A stretch of DNA of 64,000 nt from Glycomyces sambucus (GTDB lineage Bacteria > Actinomycetota > Actinomycetes > Mycobacteriales > Micromonosporaceae). The stretch spans positions 177,297 to 241,296 of the forward strand of contig NZ_FNGF01000001.1 of the NCBI RefSeq assembly GCF_900102815.1, read 5' to 3'. This document shows positions 26,598 through 35,055 of this stretch, piece after piece (the stretch's first letter is position 1; every line of letters starts with the position of its first letter). A program made the translations under genes and the position numbers. Under the pieces are notes generated by a model. It was not told the origin of the DNA. It worked only from the letters and a program-made list of their open reading frames with translations, and did no database searches.

Positions 26598-27530
26598 TCA
26601 GCGGGAGGCGGCCGCCGTCGGGCCGCCCCACCGCTCTACCAGGCGCTCGGTCGCCTCGGTGAAGGCGCGGACCCGGGCCGTCTCGGCGCTGCCTCGCCAC
26701 ACCAGGCCGAACTCGAACGGCGCCGCGTCGTCGAACGGGAGGAACGCCACGTCAGGGCGGGGGTGGTAGCGGGTGTTGTGCGCCGCCACCGTGCAGACGC
26801 CGCGCCCCGCGGCGACCGCCGTCAGCAGCTCCTGGAAGCTGCGGACGGCCGGGCCGCGCTCGATCGGCCTGCCGCTCGGCGTCGTCCAGGGCTGCGCGGT
26901 GCGCAGCCACTGCGGCGGCGGCGCCCCTGCGGGGACCAGCATGCGCTCGCCCGCGAGGTCTTCGAGCGAGACGGATGCGGCGCGCGCCAGCGGGTGTCGG
27001 GTCGAGACCGCCAGGAGGCGCGGTTCGGTGATGACCACCGGTCCCGTCACCAGGCCCGGCTCCTCGACCGGGAGCTGGGTGAGGAGCAGGTCGACCTCGT
27101 CGTCGCGCAGCGGCTGGCACGGGTCGGCGAACTCGGCCGCCAGCAGGTGCACGACGAGGCCGGGGCGGTCGCGTTCGAGGGCGGTGACCACGTCGAGGAG
27201 GACGCGCCCCGCGAGCGGGCCGAGGTAGCCGACCCGCAGGACGCCCTCGACGCCGCGGCCGGCCGCCTGCGCCCGCGCGAGGCCGTCGAGGATCGACCGG
27301 TGCGCGGGTCGGAGGTCGTCGCGCAGCCCGCTCCCGATGGGCGTCAACGACACCCGGCGGGTGGTGCGGTCGAACAGCGGGGCGCCGACGCGGCGCTCCA
27401 GGCGCTTCACCAACTGGCTCACCCTGGCCTGCGACAGCCGCAGCACCTCGGCGGCCCGCCCGAAGTGGAGCGTGTCGGCGACGGCGAGGAACGCCTCGAT
27501 CTCCTGCCAGTCCACGGCCGCTCCATTCAT
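26598..27530 (-). CDS. LysR-family transcriptional regulator
   Basis: 310 residues. N-terminal winged HTH: WQEIEAFLAVADTLHFGRAA, then VLRLSQARVSQLVKRLERRV and GAPLFDRTTRRVSLTPIG. A periplasmic-binding-protein-like effector domain follows (VLRVGYLGPLAG, then EEPGLVTGPVVITEPRLLAV). It is divergent from the MFS transporter at 27630 with about 100 bp between starts, the classic arrangement for LysR control of the neighbour. The intergenic region probably carries its binding site, though I cannot mark a clear T-N11-A palindrome. Confidence 0.9.
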   Translation of the reverse strand: MNGAAVDWQEIEAFLAVADTLHFGRAAEVLRLSQARVSQLVKRLERRVGAPLFDRTTRRVSLTPIGSGLRDDLRPAHRSILDGLARAQAAGRGVEGVLRVGYLGPLAGRVLLDVVTALERDRPGLVVHLLAAEFADPCQPLRDDEVDLLLTQLPVEEPGLVTGPVVITEPRLLAVSTRHPLARAASVSLEDLAGERMLVPAGAPPPQWLRTAQPWTTPSGRPIERGPAVRSFQELLTAVAAGRGVCTVAAHNTRYHPRPDVAFLPFDDAAPFEFGLVWRGSAETARVRAFTEATERLVERWGGPTAAASR

Positions 27531-27629
27531 CGCAGGGGCTTATCGATTGTGTCAGCATTCGCGCTTTTCGCACGCTTCGGACCACTGCACGCTGAAGGCA
27601 TGCGACCGCACCGACCGGAGGGATCGACG

Positions 27630-29048
27630 ATGCGAGGCACGGCGACGCGAACACGGACCGCACCGACCCAGGCGGGCGAGCGCGGTGCCAAGTGGCTGCT
27701 CGCGGTCACCTCGCTCGGATCCGGACTGGTCCTGCTCGAAGGCACCGTCGTCACCGTCGCGTTGCCGGCCATAGAGTCGGAGCTGCACGCATCGACCGCG
27801 CAACTGCAATGGACCGTGAACGCGTTCGCGCTCACGCTGTCCGCGCTCGTTCTGACCGGCGGCGGCATCGGCGACCGCTTCGGCCGCAGGCGCGCCTACC
27901 TGGCCGGAGTCCTGATCTTCGGCGCCGCGTCGCTGCTGTGCGGCACCGCGCCGACGACGGCGTGGCTCCTGGCCGGACGGGCCCTCCAAGGGATCGGCGG
28001 CGCGCTGATCGTCCCCGGGTCCCTGGCGCTCCTCCAGAGCGCCGTCCCGCCCGCCGACCGCGCCCGGGCCATCGGCTGGTGGGCCGGACTGAGCGGGGTC
28101 GCGGGGGCGGCCGGCCCGCTCATCGGCGGCGCCCTGACCGACGCGGCGGGCTGGCGATCGATCTTCCTGGTCAACCTCCCGCTGGCCGCCGTCATCGCGG
28201 TCCTGCTGCTGAAGTGCGTGCCGCGGGACCGGGAGCGGACCGAGACGCGGCCGTTCGACGTCCGCGGCGCGGTCCTCGCCGCCCTGGGGCTCGGCGCCCT
28301 CGCGTTCGCCGCGACCGCGACCTCGCCCCGGACCGGCGTCATCGCAGGAGCACTCGGTGCGACCGCGCTGGCCGCCTTCCTCATCGCCGAGCACCGCTCG
28401 GCGGCGCCGATGCTTCCTCTGTGGCTGTTTCGCTCCCGGCGGTTCACCACGGCCGGCGTCACGGGATTCCTCGCCTACGGCGCACTGGCGGGTGTGTTCT
28501 TCCTGGTGCCGATCCAGCTCCAGCTCGGCGCCTCCTACTCGGCGGCCGCCGCCGGACTGGCCATGGTCCCGCTGACCGCGCTCACCCTGGTCGTCGCCCC
28601 GCTCGGCGGCGAACTCGCGTCCCGCTTCGGCCACCGCGGCCCGCTTCTCGCCGGATCGCTCTCCTGCGCCGCCGCCGCGCTGTGGGCGAGCCGGATCGGT
28701 GCCGGTGCCTCGTACGCGGCGGACGTCCTCCCGGTGATGCTGCTGATCGGCATCGGCATCCCGCTGATCACACCACCGGTCACGGCCGCCGCGCTCGACG
28801 CGGTCCCCCAGACGCACACCGGCATCGCAGGCGCCGTCGGCAACGCCGTGGCACGCGTGGCGGGCCTCCTCGTCGTGGCGGTGCTTCCGGCCGCGACCGG
28901 CCTCCCGCAGGACCTGGCAGCCGACACAGCGGCGCTCGACCACGGCTTCGAGCAGGCCATGCTCGCCTGCGCGGGCCTCTTCCTCATGGCAGGCGTCACC
29001 GCCTGGATCGGCCTGGCGCCCGACAGGCGGCGCCGCAGCGAGCGCTGA
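27630..29048 (+). CDS. MFS drug/H+ antiporter (DHA2, 14-TM EmrB/QacA type)
   Basis: 472 residues from ATG 27630, with GGAGGG eight bases upstream. The first helix carries GLVLLEGTVVTVALPAIESE, the D/E-x-T-x-VNVALP signature of DHA2 exporters (here E-G-T-V-V-T-V-A-L-P). Motif A is GDRFGRRRAYLAG, motif C is in GLSGVAGAAGPLIGGALTDA. Length fits 14 membrane helices. Likely exports a toxic small molecule in exchange for protons; substrate unknown. Probably controlled by the divergent LysR protein. Confidence 0.88.
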   Translation: MRGTATRTRTAPTQAGERGAKWLLAVTSLGSGLVLLEGTVVTVALPAIESELHASTAQLQWTVNAFALTLSALVLTGGGIGDRFGRRRAYLAGVLIFGAASLLCGTAPTTAWLLAGRALQGIGGALIVPGSLALLQSAVPPADRARAIGWWAGLSGVAGAAGPLIGGALTDAAGWRSIFLVNLPLAAVIAVLLLKCVPRDRERTETRPFDVRGAVLAALGLGALAFAATATSPRTGVIAGALGATALAAFLIAEHRSAAPMLPLWLFRSRRFTTAGVTGFLAYGALAGVFFLVPIQLQLGASYSAAAAGLAMVPLTALTLVVAPLGGELASRFGHRGPLLAGSLSCAAAALWASRIGAGASYAADVLPVMLLIGIGIPLITPPVTAAALDAVPQTHTGIAGAVGNAVARVAGLLVVAVLPAATGLPQDLAADTAALDHGFEQAMLACAGLFLMAGVTAWIGLAPDRRRRSER

Positions 29049-29144
29049 ACAGCGGTGTTCGTATCGGAAAGAGGCAGGGTCATGAATCGGCCGCGCCGGG
29101 GAGCGGGACGCCTTCTGGCGTGCCGCTCCCCGGCCGTGGTCGGT

Positions 29145-30590
29145 TCAGTCGGTGGGGATCGTCGGGACCGCCTCGGTGTCGTAGACCGGTGCGGGCAGCG
29201 ATCGCATGAGGTCGGTGAGGGTGTCGGTGTCGATCGGGGTGTCGGCGCTCGCCGATATGCCGACCGCCCAGCCGTCGGGGGCGAAGCGGACGATGTCGAG
29301 GAGGTGCGCGGTCTCCCCCGTCGCCGTCGGGCCGACCGCGAACGCCCATGTCGTGCCGTCGTCGTCGGTCTCCTGCGTGCAGGTGTACCCGCTGCCGCAC
29401 GCCACCGGGTACAGGCCGCGCTCGCCGGGTTCGCCGATGCCCGGGATCCATCCGCCCGGCAGGTAGTAGGTCAGGTCGAACCCGATGTCGCCGTCCGGAA
29501 GCGGGATCTCGGCCGTCGCCGCGTAGACGCGGGTCGCGAAGGCCCCGTACTCGTTCGCGCCCAACTGCATCGACTCGCCCTCGTCGAGGACCGCTTCGGG
29601 GTGGAGCGCGTTGAGCGCGGAGCGGGCGGCGTCCATCGTGTCCGCGGCCGCGAGGCCGCTCTCCCCGCCCGAGCCCCAGGCGGGGTCCCAGGTCCAGCCG
29701 GTCGGGACCTCGACCAGGTCGCCGACGGGTGCGAGCTCGGTGGTGTCGAACTCGAACTGCGGCATCGACTCGACCGCGGCCGTGAAGTCCTCCATCGGGA
29801 TCGAGTACTCGGGCGACGGCCCGTGGCAGCCCATGTCCCAGGAGACGAGGAGTCCGGTGCCGTTCGGGTACGCCACCCCGACTTCGTACGCGCACTCGTG
29901 GTCGACCGCGTGGACCACGCGGCCGTCGTCGAGTTCGGTGGTGACGAGCTCGTCGGTCCAGTCGGCGTCCTCGTACCAGGGTGAGCCGCTGGCGCTGATC
30001 AGGTGCTGCGGGAAGACCTGTTCGGTGGCGGGGCCGGGTTCGGCGGTCCAGCCCCCGGGCAGCAGCGCCTCGACGCGCAGGACCGCGTCGTCGGGAGTCT
30101 CCCCGTCCTCGGGCCGGATCTCGGACACGAAGGACCGCAGCCAGGTCTGGCCGTAGTTCCCGGGGCTCTGGACCGGGTCGAACGCGAACGCCGGCTCCTC
30201 CCCGTCGGCCAGGACCCCCGTGTCGGCGAGGAGCTGCCCGAACGCGGCGGCGGCCGCGTCGTCGAGCTGCGCGAGTTCGGAGGCGGTGCCGAAACCCTCA
30301 GCCGCATAGGGGTATCCGGACGTAACGGGGTCCTCGACTTCGGAGGGGTCGGGGTCCTTCCCGGTCGGGCCGGGGTCCTCGGTGCGCGGCGGTCCCGCGA
30401 GGGACAGCGCCAGCACGGCGGCGACGGCGGCGACACCGGCTCCGGCCGCGCCGGCGAGGGCGGCGTGGCGGCGGCGCCGCTCGCGGTAGCCCTGGCGCAT
30501 GATCGAGTCGAGGTCGAGGTCGGGTTCGTCGACCGCGAGGCGGGCACTCGCGCGCCGCAGCAGTTCCGGGGCGTTGTCGTGTTGCGTCAT
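29145..30590 (-). CDS. Single-pass membrane protein, likely sigma-factor partner
   Basis: 481 residues. The N-terminal ~45 residues are cytoplasmic (DLDSIMRQGYRERRRRHAAL), followed by one membrane helix (AALAGAAGAGVAAVAAVLAL) and a ~410-residue extracytoplasmic part rich in D, E, P and W with a CX17C-like spacing (GSGYTCTQ). The start lies 10 bp after the SigE-type gene, so they form an operon. This is the position of an anti-sigma factor, but the zinc-binding ZAS motif (HxxxCxxC) is absent. A regulatory role is inferred from context only. Confidence 0.6.
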   Translation of the reverse strand: MTQHDNAPELLRRASARLAVDEPDLDLDSIMRQGYRERRRRHAALAGAAGAGVAAVAAVLALSLAGPPRTEDPGPTGKDPDPSEVEDPVTSGYPYAAEGFGTASELAQLDDAAAAAFGQLLADTGVLADGEEPAFAFDPVQSPGNYGQTWLRSFVSEIRPEDGETPDDAVLRVEALLPGGWTAEPGPATEQVFPQHLISASGSPWYEDADWTDELVTTELDDGRVVHAVDHECAYEVGVAYPNGTGLLVSWDMGCHGPSPEYSIPMEDFTAAVESMPQFEFDTTELAPVGDLVEVPTGWTWDPAWGSGGESGLAAADTMDAARSALNALHPEAVLDEGESMQLGANEYGAFATRVYAATAEIPLPDGDIGFDLTYYLPGGWIPGIGEPGERGLYPVACGSGYTCTQETDDDGTTWAFAVGPTATGETAHLLDIVRFAPDGWAVGISASADTPIDTDTLTDLMRSLPAPVYDTEAVPTIPTD

Positions 30591-30600
30591 GCTGCCTTCC

Positions 30601-31119
30601 TTAGCGTTCGGTCGAGGCGGTGACGGCGGGGCGGGCGAGGACCTCGCGCAATCGTTTGAGCCCCTTGGCGGTCTGGCTCTTGACGGTGCCGGTCGAGCAG
30701 CCCAGCGCCAGGGCCGTCTCCTCGACCGAAAGGTCCTCGCAGAACCGCAGGATCACAGTGGCGCGCTGCCGCGGGGGCAGCGCCGCCAGCGCTTCGATCA
30801 CGTCCAGGCGTGCGTCGACGCCCAGCTGCGGCGCCTCGATGCGCCTCGGCGGCGTGTCGCTGCTGGCGCGTTCGCGGCGCACCCACGCCAGGCGGCGGTG
30901 GGAGAAGAAGACGTTGAGGACGATCCGGCGGGCGTATGCGGGGGCGCCGCCGGGCTCGACTCGCCTCCATGCGGCGAACAGCTTGACGAGTGCGGTCTGG
31001 ACGAGGTCGTCGGCCTGGTACCAGTCGCCGCACAGCAGGTACGCCTGCCGTCGGAGCGTGGTCCTGTGCGCGGCAGTGAACGACCGGAACTCGGCCTCCT
31101 GCTGCTCCTTGCTGTTCAC
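30601..31119 (-). CDS. SigE-family ECF RNA polymerase sigma factor
   Basis: 172 residues from the GTG at 31119, which has AGAGG six bases upstream (the frame is open to 31146). Region 2 is YLLCGDWYQADDLVQTALVK followed by LFAAW. Region 4 is LPPRQRATVILRFCEDLSVE then ETALALGCSTGTVKSQTAKG. Short length and the SigE-type region 2 (LLCGDWxxADDLVQ) place it in the actinobacterial SigE-like ECF group. It is first in an operon with the membrane protein at 29145. Confidence 0.9.
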   Translation of the reverse strand: MNSKEQQEAEFRSFTAAHRTTLRRQAYLLCGDWYQADDLVQTALVKLFAAWRRVEPGGAPAYARRIVLNVFFSHRRLAWVRRERASSDTPPRRIEAPQLGVDARLDVIEALAALPPRQRATVILRFCEDLSVEETALALGCSTGTVKSQTAKGLKRLREVLARPAVTASTER

Positions 31120-31259
31120 ATGGCCTCTTTCTGATGACGGGTGCACGGGGCCCTGCCCGCCCGGGTGGTGGATGGGGCGGGGTCGGACACCGTACTTACG
31201 GGCGCATCAGGTCTGCGCGGTTGCCTTGGCGGAGACTTCGGTTCGAAGGACCGCTCGCG

Positions 31260-32081
31260 TCACCGGTGGAGGCGGCGGTAGGCCGCGGGAGGGAGGCCGC
31301 ATTCGGTCGTGAAGGCGGAGTAGAACCGGCTGACCGAGCTGAAGCCCGATTCGGCGGCGACGTCGGCGATCGGCAGGTCGGTCGTGACGAGCAGGCGGCG
31401 GCCCTCGGCGAGGCGGCATCCGAGGAGGTAGTCCCCGATGGTCGTGCGCACGATCTTGCGGAAGTGGGTCATCGCGTAGTTGGGGTGGAGGTTGGCGGCG
31501 GCGGCGACGTCGGCGACCGTCAGCGGTTCGCGGAAGCGCTCGGCGAGGTGGCGCACCATGGCGACGACGTGGCGGAGCGCCGAGTCGCCGCCGGTGTACG
31601 GCAGGACGGACCCGGCCGGCGCGTCGAGGGCGAGGCGGCGCACGCGCGCTTCGACTTCGAGGAGGAGGATTCGGCGGCGCTCGGGCTGCGCACTGGCGAG
31701 GTCGAGGGCCCACTGGGTGAAGTTCGCCGGGTCCGATGCCATTGCGGCCGCGGGCGGGGCGATGAGCGGCACGCCGGACAGCAGGCGGCCGACGAGCGCG
31801 GCCGGGAGCCCCCAACCGAGGAAGGTCGCGAACGGGACGTGCACCCAGTGCGCCCTGGTGGCGGCGTTCGCGACGAGCTGGTGGGGCACGGCCGCCCAGA
31901 AGGCCGCGACCGACCCGGGGCCGATCTCGACGGGCTCGCCGCCGAAGAGGTAGAGCATGGTGCCGCCTTCGGCGACGAAGTTGATCTCCAGGTCGTCGTG
32001 CTGGTGGGCGGTGTCCATGAGCACGGGGCGCCCGGCCCACCCGACCAGTTCCGGGGGCTGGATCGCGATCTGAGTATCCAA
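31260..32081 (-). CDS. AraC-family transcriptional regulator
   Basis: 273 residues. An N-terminal cupin-like sensing domain (HQHDDLEINFVAEGGTMLYL) is followed by two C-terminal HTH motifs: PLTVADVAAAANLHPNYAMT and LPIADVAAESGFSSVSRFYS, ending in the AraC signature FTTECGLPPAAYRR. It diverges from the Gfo/Idh/MocA oxidoreductase at 32190 (108 bp apart), so it is likely a sugar-responsive regulator of that gene. An AT-richer patch between them (CAGAACTTATACG) could hold the promoters. Confidence 0.88.
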   Translation of the reverse strand: MDTQIAIQPPELVGWAGRPVLMDTAHQHDDLEINFVAEGGTMLYLFGGEPVEIGPGSVAAFWAAVPHQLVANAATRAHWVHVPFATFLGWGLPAALVGRLLSGVPLIAPPAAAMASDPANFTQWALDLASAQPERRRILLLEVEARVRRLALDAPAGSVLPYTGGDSALRHVVAMVRHLAERFREPLTVADVAAAANLHPNYAMTHFRKIVRTTIGDYLLGCRLAEGRRLLVTTDLPIADVAAESGFSSVSRFYSAFTTECGLPPAAYRRLHR

Positions 32082-32189
32082 GAAACACCCGCTCGTATCA
32101 GTGAAGACTTCTCGGATCAGAACTTATACGTTCAAGGCGGCCCCGGCAAGCGCCGTCCGGCCATCGACCTGCAACGAAGGAGCGTTCCC

Positions 32190-33386
32190 GTGTTCGCTAT
32201 CGGTATCGTCGGGGCCGGGCAGTTCGCCGGCGGTTTCGCGAAGCTGTTCGACGCCCACCCCGGCGTCTCCCGCGTCACCGTCACCGACCTGATCGCCGAC
32301 CGGGCCGCGACGCTCGTCGCCGAGCTCGGCCTGGCCGGCGTGGAGGACGACTTCGACGCGATGCTCGCCTCCGACGTGGACGCGGTTGCGATCTTCACCC
32401 AGCGGTGGACCCACGGACCGCTCGTGGTGCGGGCGCTGCGCGCGGGCAAGCATGTCTACTCGGCAGTGCCGATGGCGTTCACCGCGGAGGAGATCGGCGC
32501 GATCATCGACGCCGTCAAGGAGACCGGCCTCACCTACATGATGGGCGAGACCAGCCAGTACAACCCCACGACGGTGCTCGCCCGGCGGAAGGCCGCCGAA
32601 GGCGGGTTCGGGCGCCTGTTCTACGCCGAGGGCGACTACGTCCACGACATGGACCACGGCTTCTACGCCGCCTACCAGTACAGCGGCGGCGCCGACTGGA
32701 AGCGCACCGCCAGCTTCCCGCCCATGAAGTACCCGACCCACGCGATCGGCGGCGTCCTCGGCGCCTGGGACACCCACGCCGTCAGCGTGAGCGCCATCGG
32801 CGTGCCCGACCGGCGCGGCGACGGCGTCTTCGACAAGTCCGTGAGCATGTTCGACAACGACTTCTCCAACGCCACCGCCCTGTTCGAGACCGCCGACGGC
32901 GGCAGTTTCCGCACCAACGAGTTCCGGCGGGTCGGCCTCGCCCACTGGATCCCCGAGTCCCGGTTCACCTTCTACGGCACCGAGGGCATCCTGGAGCAGA
33001 ATTCCCGGGCCACGTTCTGGCACGACCGGTCCAAGCAGCTGGAGGACGTGACCGAGCTGGTGGAACCGGGTTCGGCCACCGGCGCCGACGACCCGGTCCT
33101 CGCCAACGTCGACCCGGCGCTGCACGACTCGTTCATCTCCGGGCACGCGCCCGTGCACGACACCTCCGCGCTCCCGGTCGAGTTCAAGGGACTCGGCAAC
33201 GGGCACATGGGCAGCCACCACCTGCTCGTGCACGACTTCGTGACCGCCGTCAACGGGCGGACCCTGCCGACCGTCAACGCCTGGGTGGCGGCGCGGTACA
33301 CGCTCCCCGGCCTCGTCGCGCACGAGTCCGCCCTGCGCGGCGGGGAGCGGCTCCGCATCGACGACTTCGGCGACGCGCCCGAGTAA
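32190..33386 (+). CDS. Gfo/Idh/MocA-family NAD(P)-dependent oxidoreductase
   Basis: 398 residues from GTG 32190, with GAAGGAG upstream. The N-terminus is a Rossmann fold (FAIGIVGAGQFAGGF, the GxGxxG loop), then AVAIFTQRWTHGPLVVRALR and AGKHVYSAVPMAFTAEE, where the usual EKP Lys is replaced (S-A-V-P). The C-terminal domain is the family's beta-sheet dimer part. These enzymes oxidise or epimerise sugars and cyclitols. The altered EKP motif suggests an unusual active site. Regulated, by position, by the AraC protein. Confidence 0.85.
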   Translation: MFAIGIVGAGQFAGGFAKLFDAHPGVSRVTVTDLIADRAATLVAELGLAGVEDDFDAMLASDVDAVAIFTQRWTHGPLVVRALRAGKHVYSAVPMAFTAEEIGAIIDAVKETGLTYMMGETSQYNPTTVLARRKAAEGGFGRLFYAEGDYVHDMDHGFYAAYQYSGGADWKRTASFPPMKYPTHAIGGVLGAWDTHAVSVSAIGVPDRRGDGVFDKSVSMFDNDFSNATALFETADGGSFRTNEFRRVGLAHWIPESRFTFYGTEGILEQNSRATFWHDRSKQLEDVTELVEPGSATGADDPVLANVDPALHDSFISGHAPVHDTSALPVEFKGLGNGHMGSHHLLVHDFVTAVNGRTLPTVNAWVAARYTLPGLVAHESALRGGERLRIDDFGDAPE

Positions 33387-33449
33387 CTCCGCAATCTCAC
33401 GGACGCCCGGAGGGGCGCTCCTGGGCCGCACACTCGCGAGCCCCGGCGG

Positions 33450-34394
33450 TCAGTCCAGGAGCGCGCCGCCGGGGACGTAGTGGTTGGGCATGGTGCGGTA
33501 GCGCTCGAGGTCGAGCCCGAGGGACTCCATGGAGGATCTGAGGGTCTCGACGGCCTTCTCGCGGGCGGTGTCGAGGGAGTCGGCGATGAGTTCGATGCCC
33601 TTGTTCATCTCGCTGGTCAGGTCGAGGAAGGAGGCGTTGCTCCGCTCCTCCATCTTGAACGAGACGGTCGTGCGCTGCTCGACCTCCGCCAGCAGCGACG
33701 CCCCGAGGCCCATGAGGCTGAGGACGGTGTTCGCCGGCGGGATGACCAGGGCGGCGATCGCGGTGCCGATGGAGAAGTGGGCGAGCGACAGCTGACCGCC
33801 GCCTCCCATGATCGACCTGGTGGCGCCGGGGAACTCCGCGAACGCGCGCCGGAGCTTGACCTGCGCGGCCGCTTCCATCTCCAGGGCCGCGAGCAGGTGC
33901 CCCACGAGGTCGCGGTGGCGCACCAGCGCGCCGGGGAGCGGGGCCCGGAACTCCTCCTGGAACGGGACGGCGGCGGCCTCGTCCCAGCCTTCGAGGAGCT
34001 CGTCCAGGTGCCGGATCGACGGGCTGGAGGCGAGCGCGTCGAGTTCGGCGTAGAACTCGACGTACTTGCCGATCATGTGCTCGAGCTGCGCCTGCTGGTC
34101 TGCATCGAAGAAGGTCGCGTAGACGCTCTCCAGGTAGTCGTACTCGGCGGTGACCTGGCTGACGGAGTCGTCCTTGATCTGCTGGCACGCGGTCTCGTCG
34201 AGCTCCTCGGGCACGGCCCGGTCGAGCGCCTGGGACCAGCGTCCCCCTTGGGAGTACTCGCCGCGGTCGCGCGCCTCCCGCTGGATCTCGAAGAGCCGCC
34301 GGTCGATGTAGAAGCGCTCCATGTCGTCGCGGATCTGCTCCAGTCCCTGGTCGACATCGGACTTCTGCGGCGTGTCGTCGGGGAATCCGGACAT
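33450..34394 (-). CDS. Helical protein with a central hydrophobic segment
   Basis: 314 residues from the ATG at 34394, with GAGGTGA upstream. Almost entirely helical and acidic, with one hydrophobic stretch (IGTAIAALVIPPANTVLSLM, about residues 205-232) followed by a coiled-coil-like region (EEQRT... EKAVETLRSSMESLGLDL). It starts 5 bp after the gene at 34399 ends, so the two are coupled. Long helices with a membrane-active segment fit secreted or contact-dependent effectors, but no family is recognised. Confidence 0.6.
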   Translation of the reverse strand: MSGFPDDTPQKSDVDQGLEQIRDDMERFYIDRRLFEIQREARDRGEYSQGGRWSQALDRAVPEELDETACQQIKDDSVSQVTAEYDYLESVYATFFDADQQAQLEHMIGKYVEFYAELDALASSPSIRHLDELLEGWDEAAAVPFQEEFRAPLPGALVRHRDLVGHLLAALEMEAAAQVKLRRAFAEFPGATRSIMGGGGQLSLAHFSIGTAIAALVIPPANTVLSLMGLGASLLAEVEQRTTVSFKMEERSNASFLDLTSEMNKGIELIADSLDTAREKAVETLRSSMESLGLDLERYRTMPNHYVPGGALLD

Positions 34395-34398
34395 GGGG

Positions 34399-34884
34399 TC
34401 ACCTCGGTCCGCTAAGCTGGTTCTCGTAGTACTCGGACGCCTCGTCCTTGTGCTCGGGGTCGAGCGGGGCCCGCTCCCCCTCGGTGTAGTCCGGGTGGGC
34501 GCCACCGCGCACCTCGGCTTCGTGCTGCTGGAAGGACGCCTCGACCTCGCCGTTGGTGACGCGGTGGTCCGCGGCGATGGCGACGAGCGCGTCTCCCATG
34601 GCGCGGATGTTGACGGCGGTGTGGAAGGCGACGGTGTAGAACATGTCGTACGCCTCGTCGAAGGCGAACATCAGCGCGCCGCTCTGCTGGGCCGAAGTCG
34701 TGGCACTGGGGTGCGCCGGGGTCGACCGGTTCTCGGCCGCGGGCTTTCCCGCGCTGAAGAACGCCTGGTCACGGTGTTCGGTCGCGAGTGCCACGCCTTC
34801 GAGGAGTTCGTCGTACTCGTCGGCGAGCGACTTGAGGTGGACGGACCCCGCTTCTTCGAGAGCGTCGGGGGTGACGTTGACCAT
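34399..34884 (-). CDS. Helical protein, WXG-like partner candidate
   Basis: 161 residues from the ATG at 34884. The first ~100 residues are two long amphipathic helices (PDALEEAGSVHLKSLADEYD, then ALMFAFDEAYDMFYTVAFHT), resembling the length and layout of type VII secretion-associated proteins. No strict W-x-G motif is seen. The C-terminus is acidic and probably disordered. It precedes the gene at 33450 with a 4-bp gap and probably forms an operon. Function unknown. Confidence 0.5.
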   Translation of the reverse strand: MVNVTPDALEEAGSVHLKSLADEYDELLEGVALATEHRDQAFFSAGKPAAENRSTPAHPSATTSAQQSGALMFAFDEAYDMFYTVAFHTAVNIRAMGDALVAIAADHRVTNGEVEASFQQHEAEVRGGAHPDYTEGERAPLDPEHKDEASEYYENQLSGPR

Positions 34885-35055
34885 CGGCGCTCCAGGGGGC
34901 TCGACGGGATTCGGGGATCGCTCCACATCGTGGAGTCGAAAGTCCACTCTCCGTCGATGTACGCCGAGTGACGAGCTTTCGTTGGGATGGGTTGGAATCG
35001 CGTGGATCGGGCGTGCTTCGGGAGGCGGCGGGAAGCGGGCAGCGTGCCGCGGCGG

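Noticed and set aside
33450-34884. Toxin-antitoxin pair
   Set aside because: Both proteins are too long and helical, and no toxin or antitoxin motif is visible.
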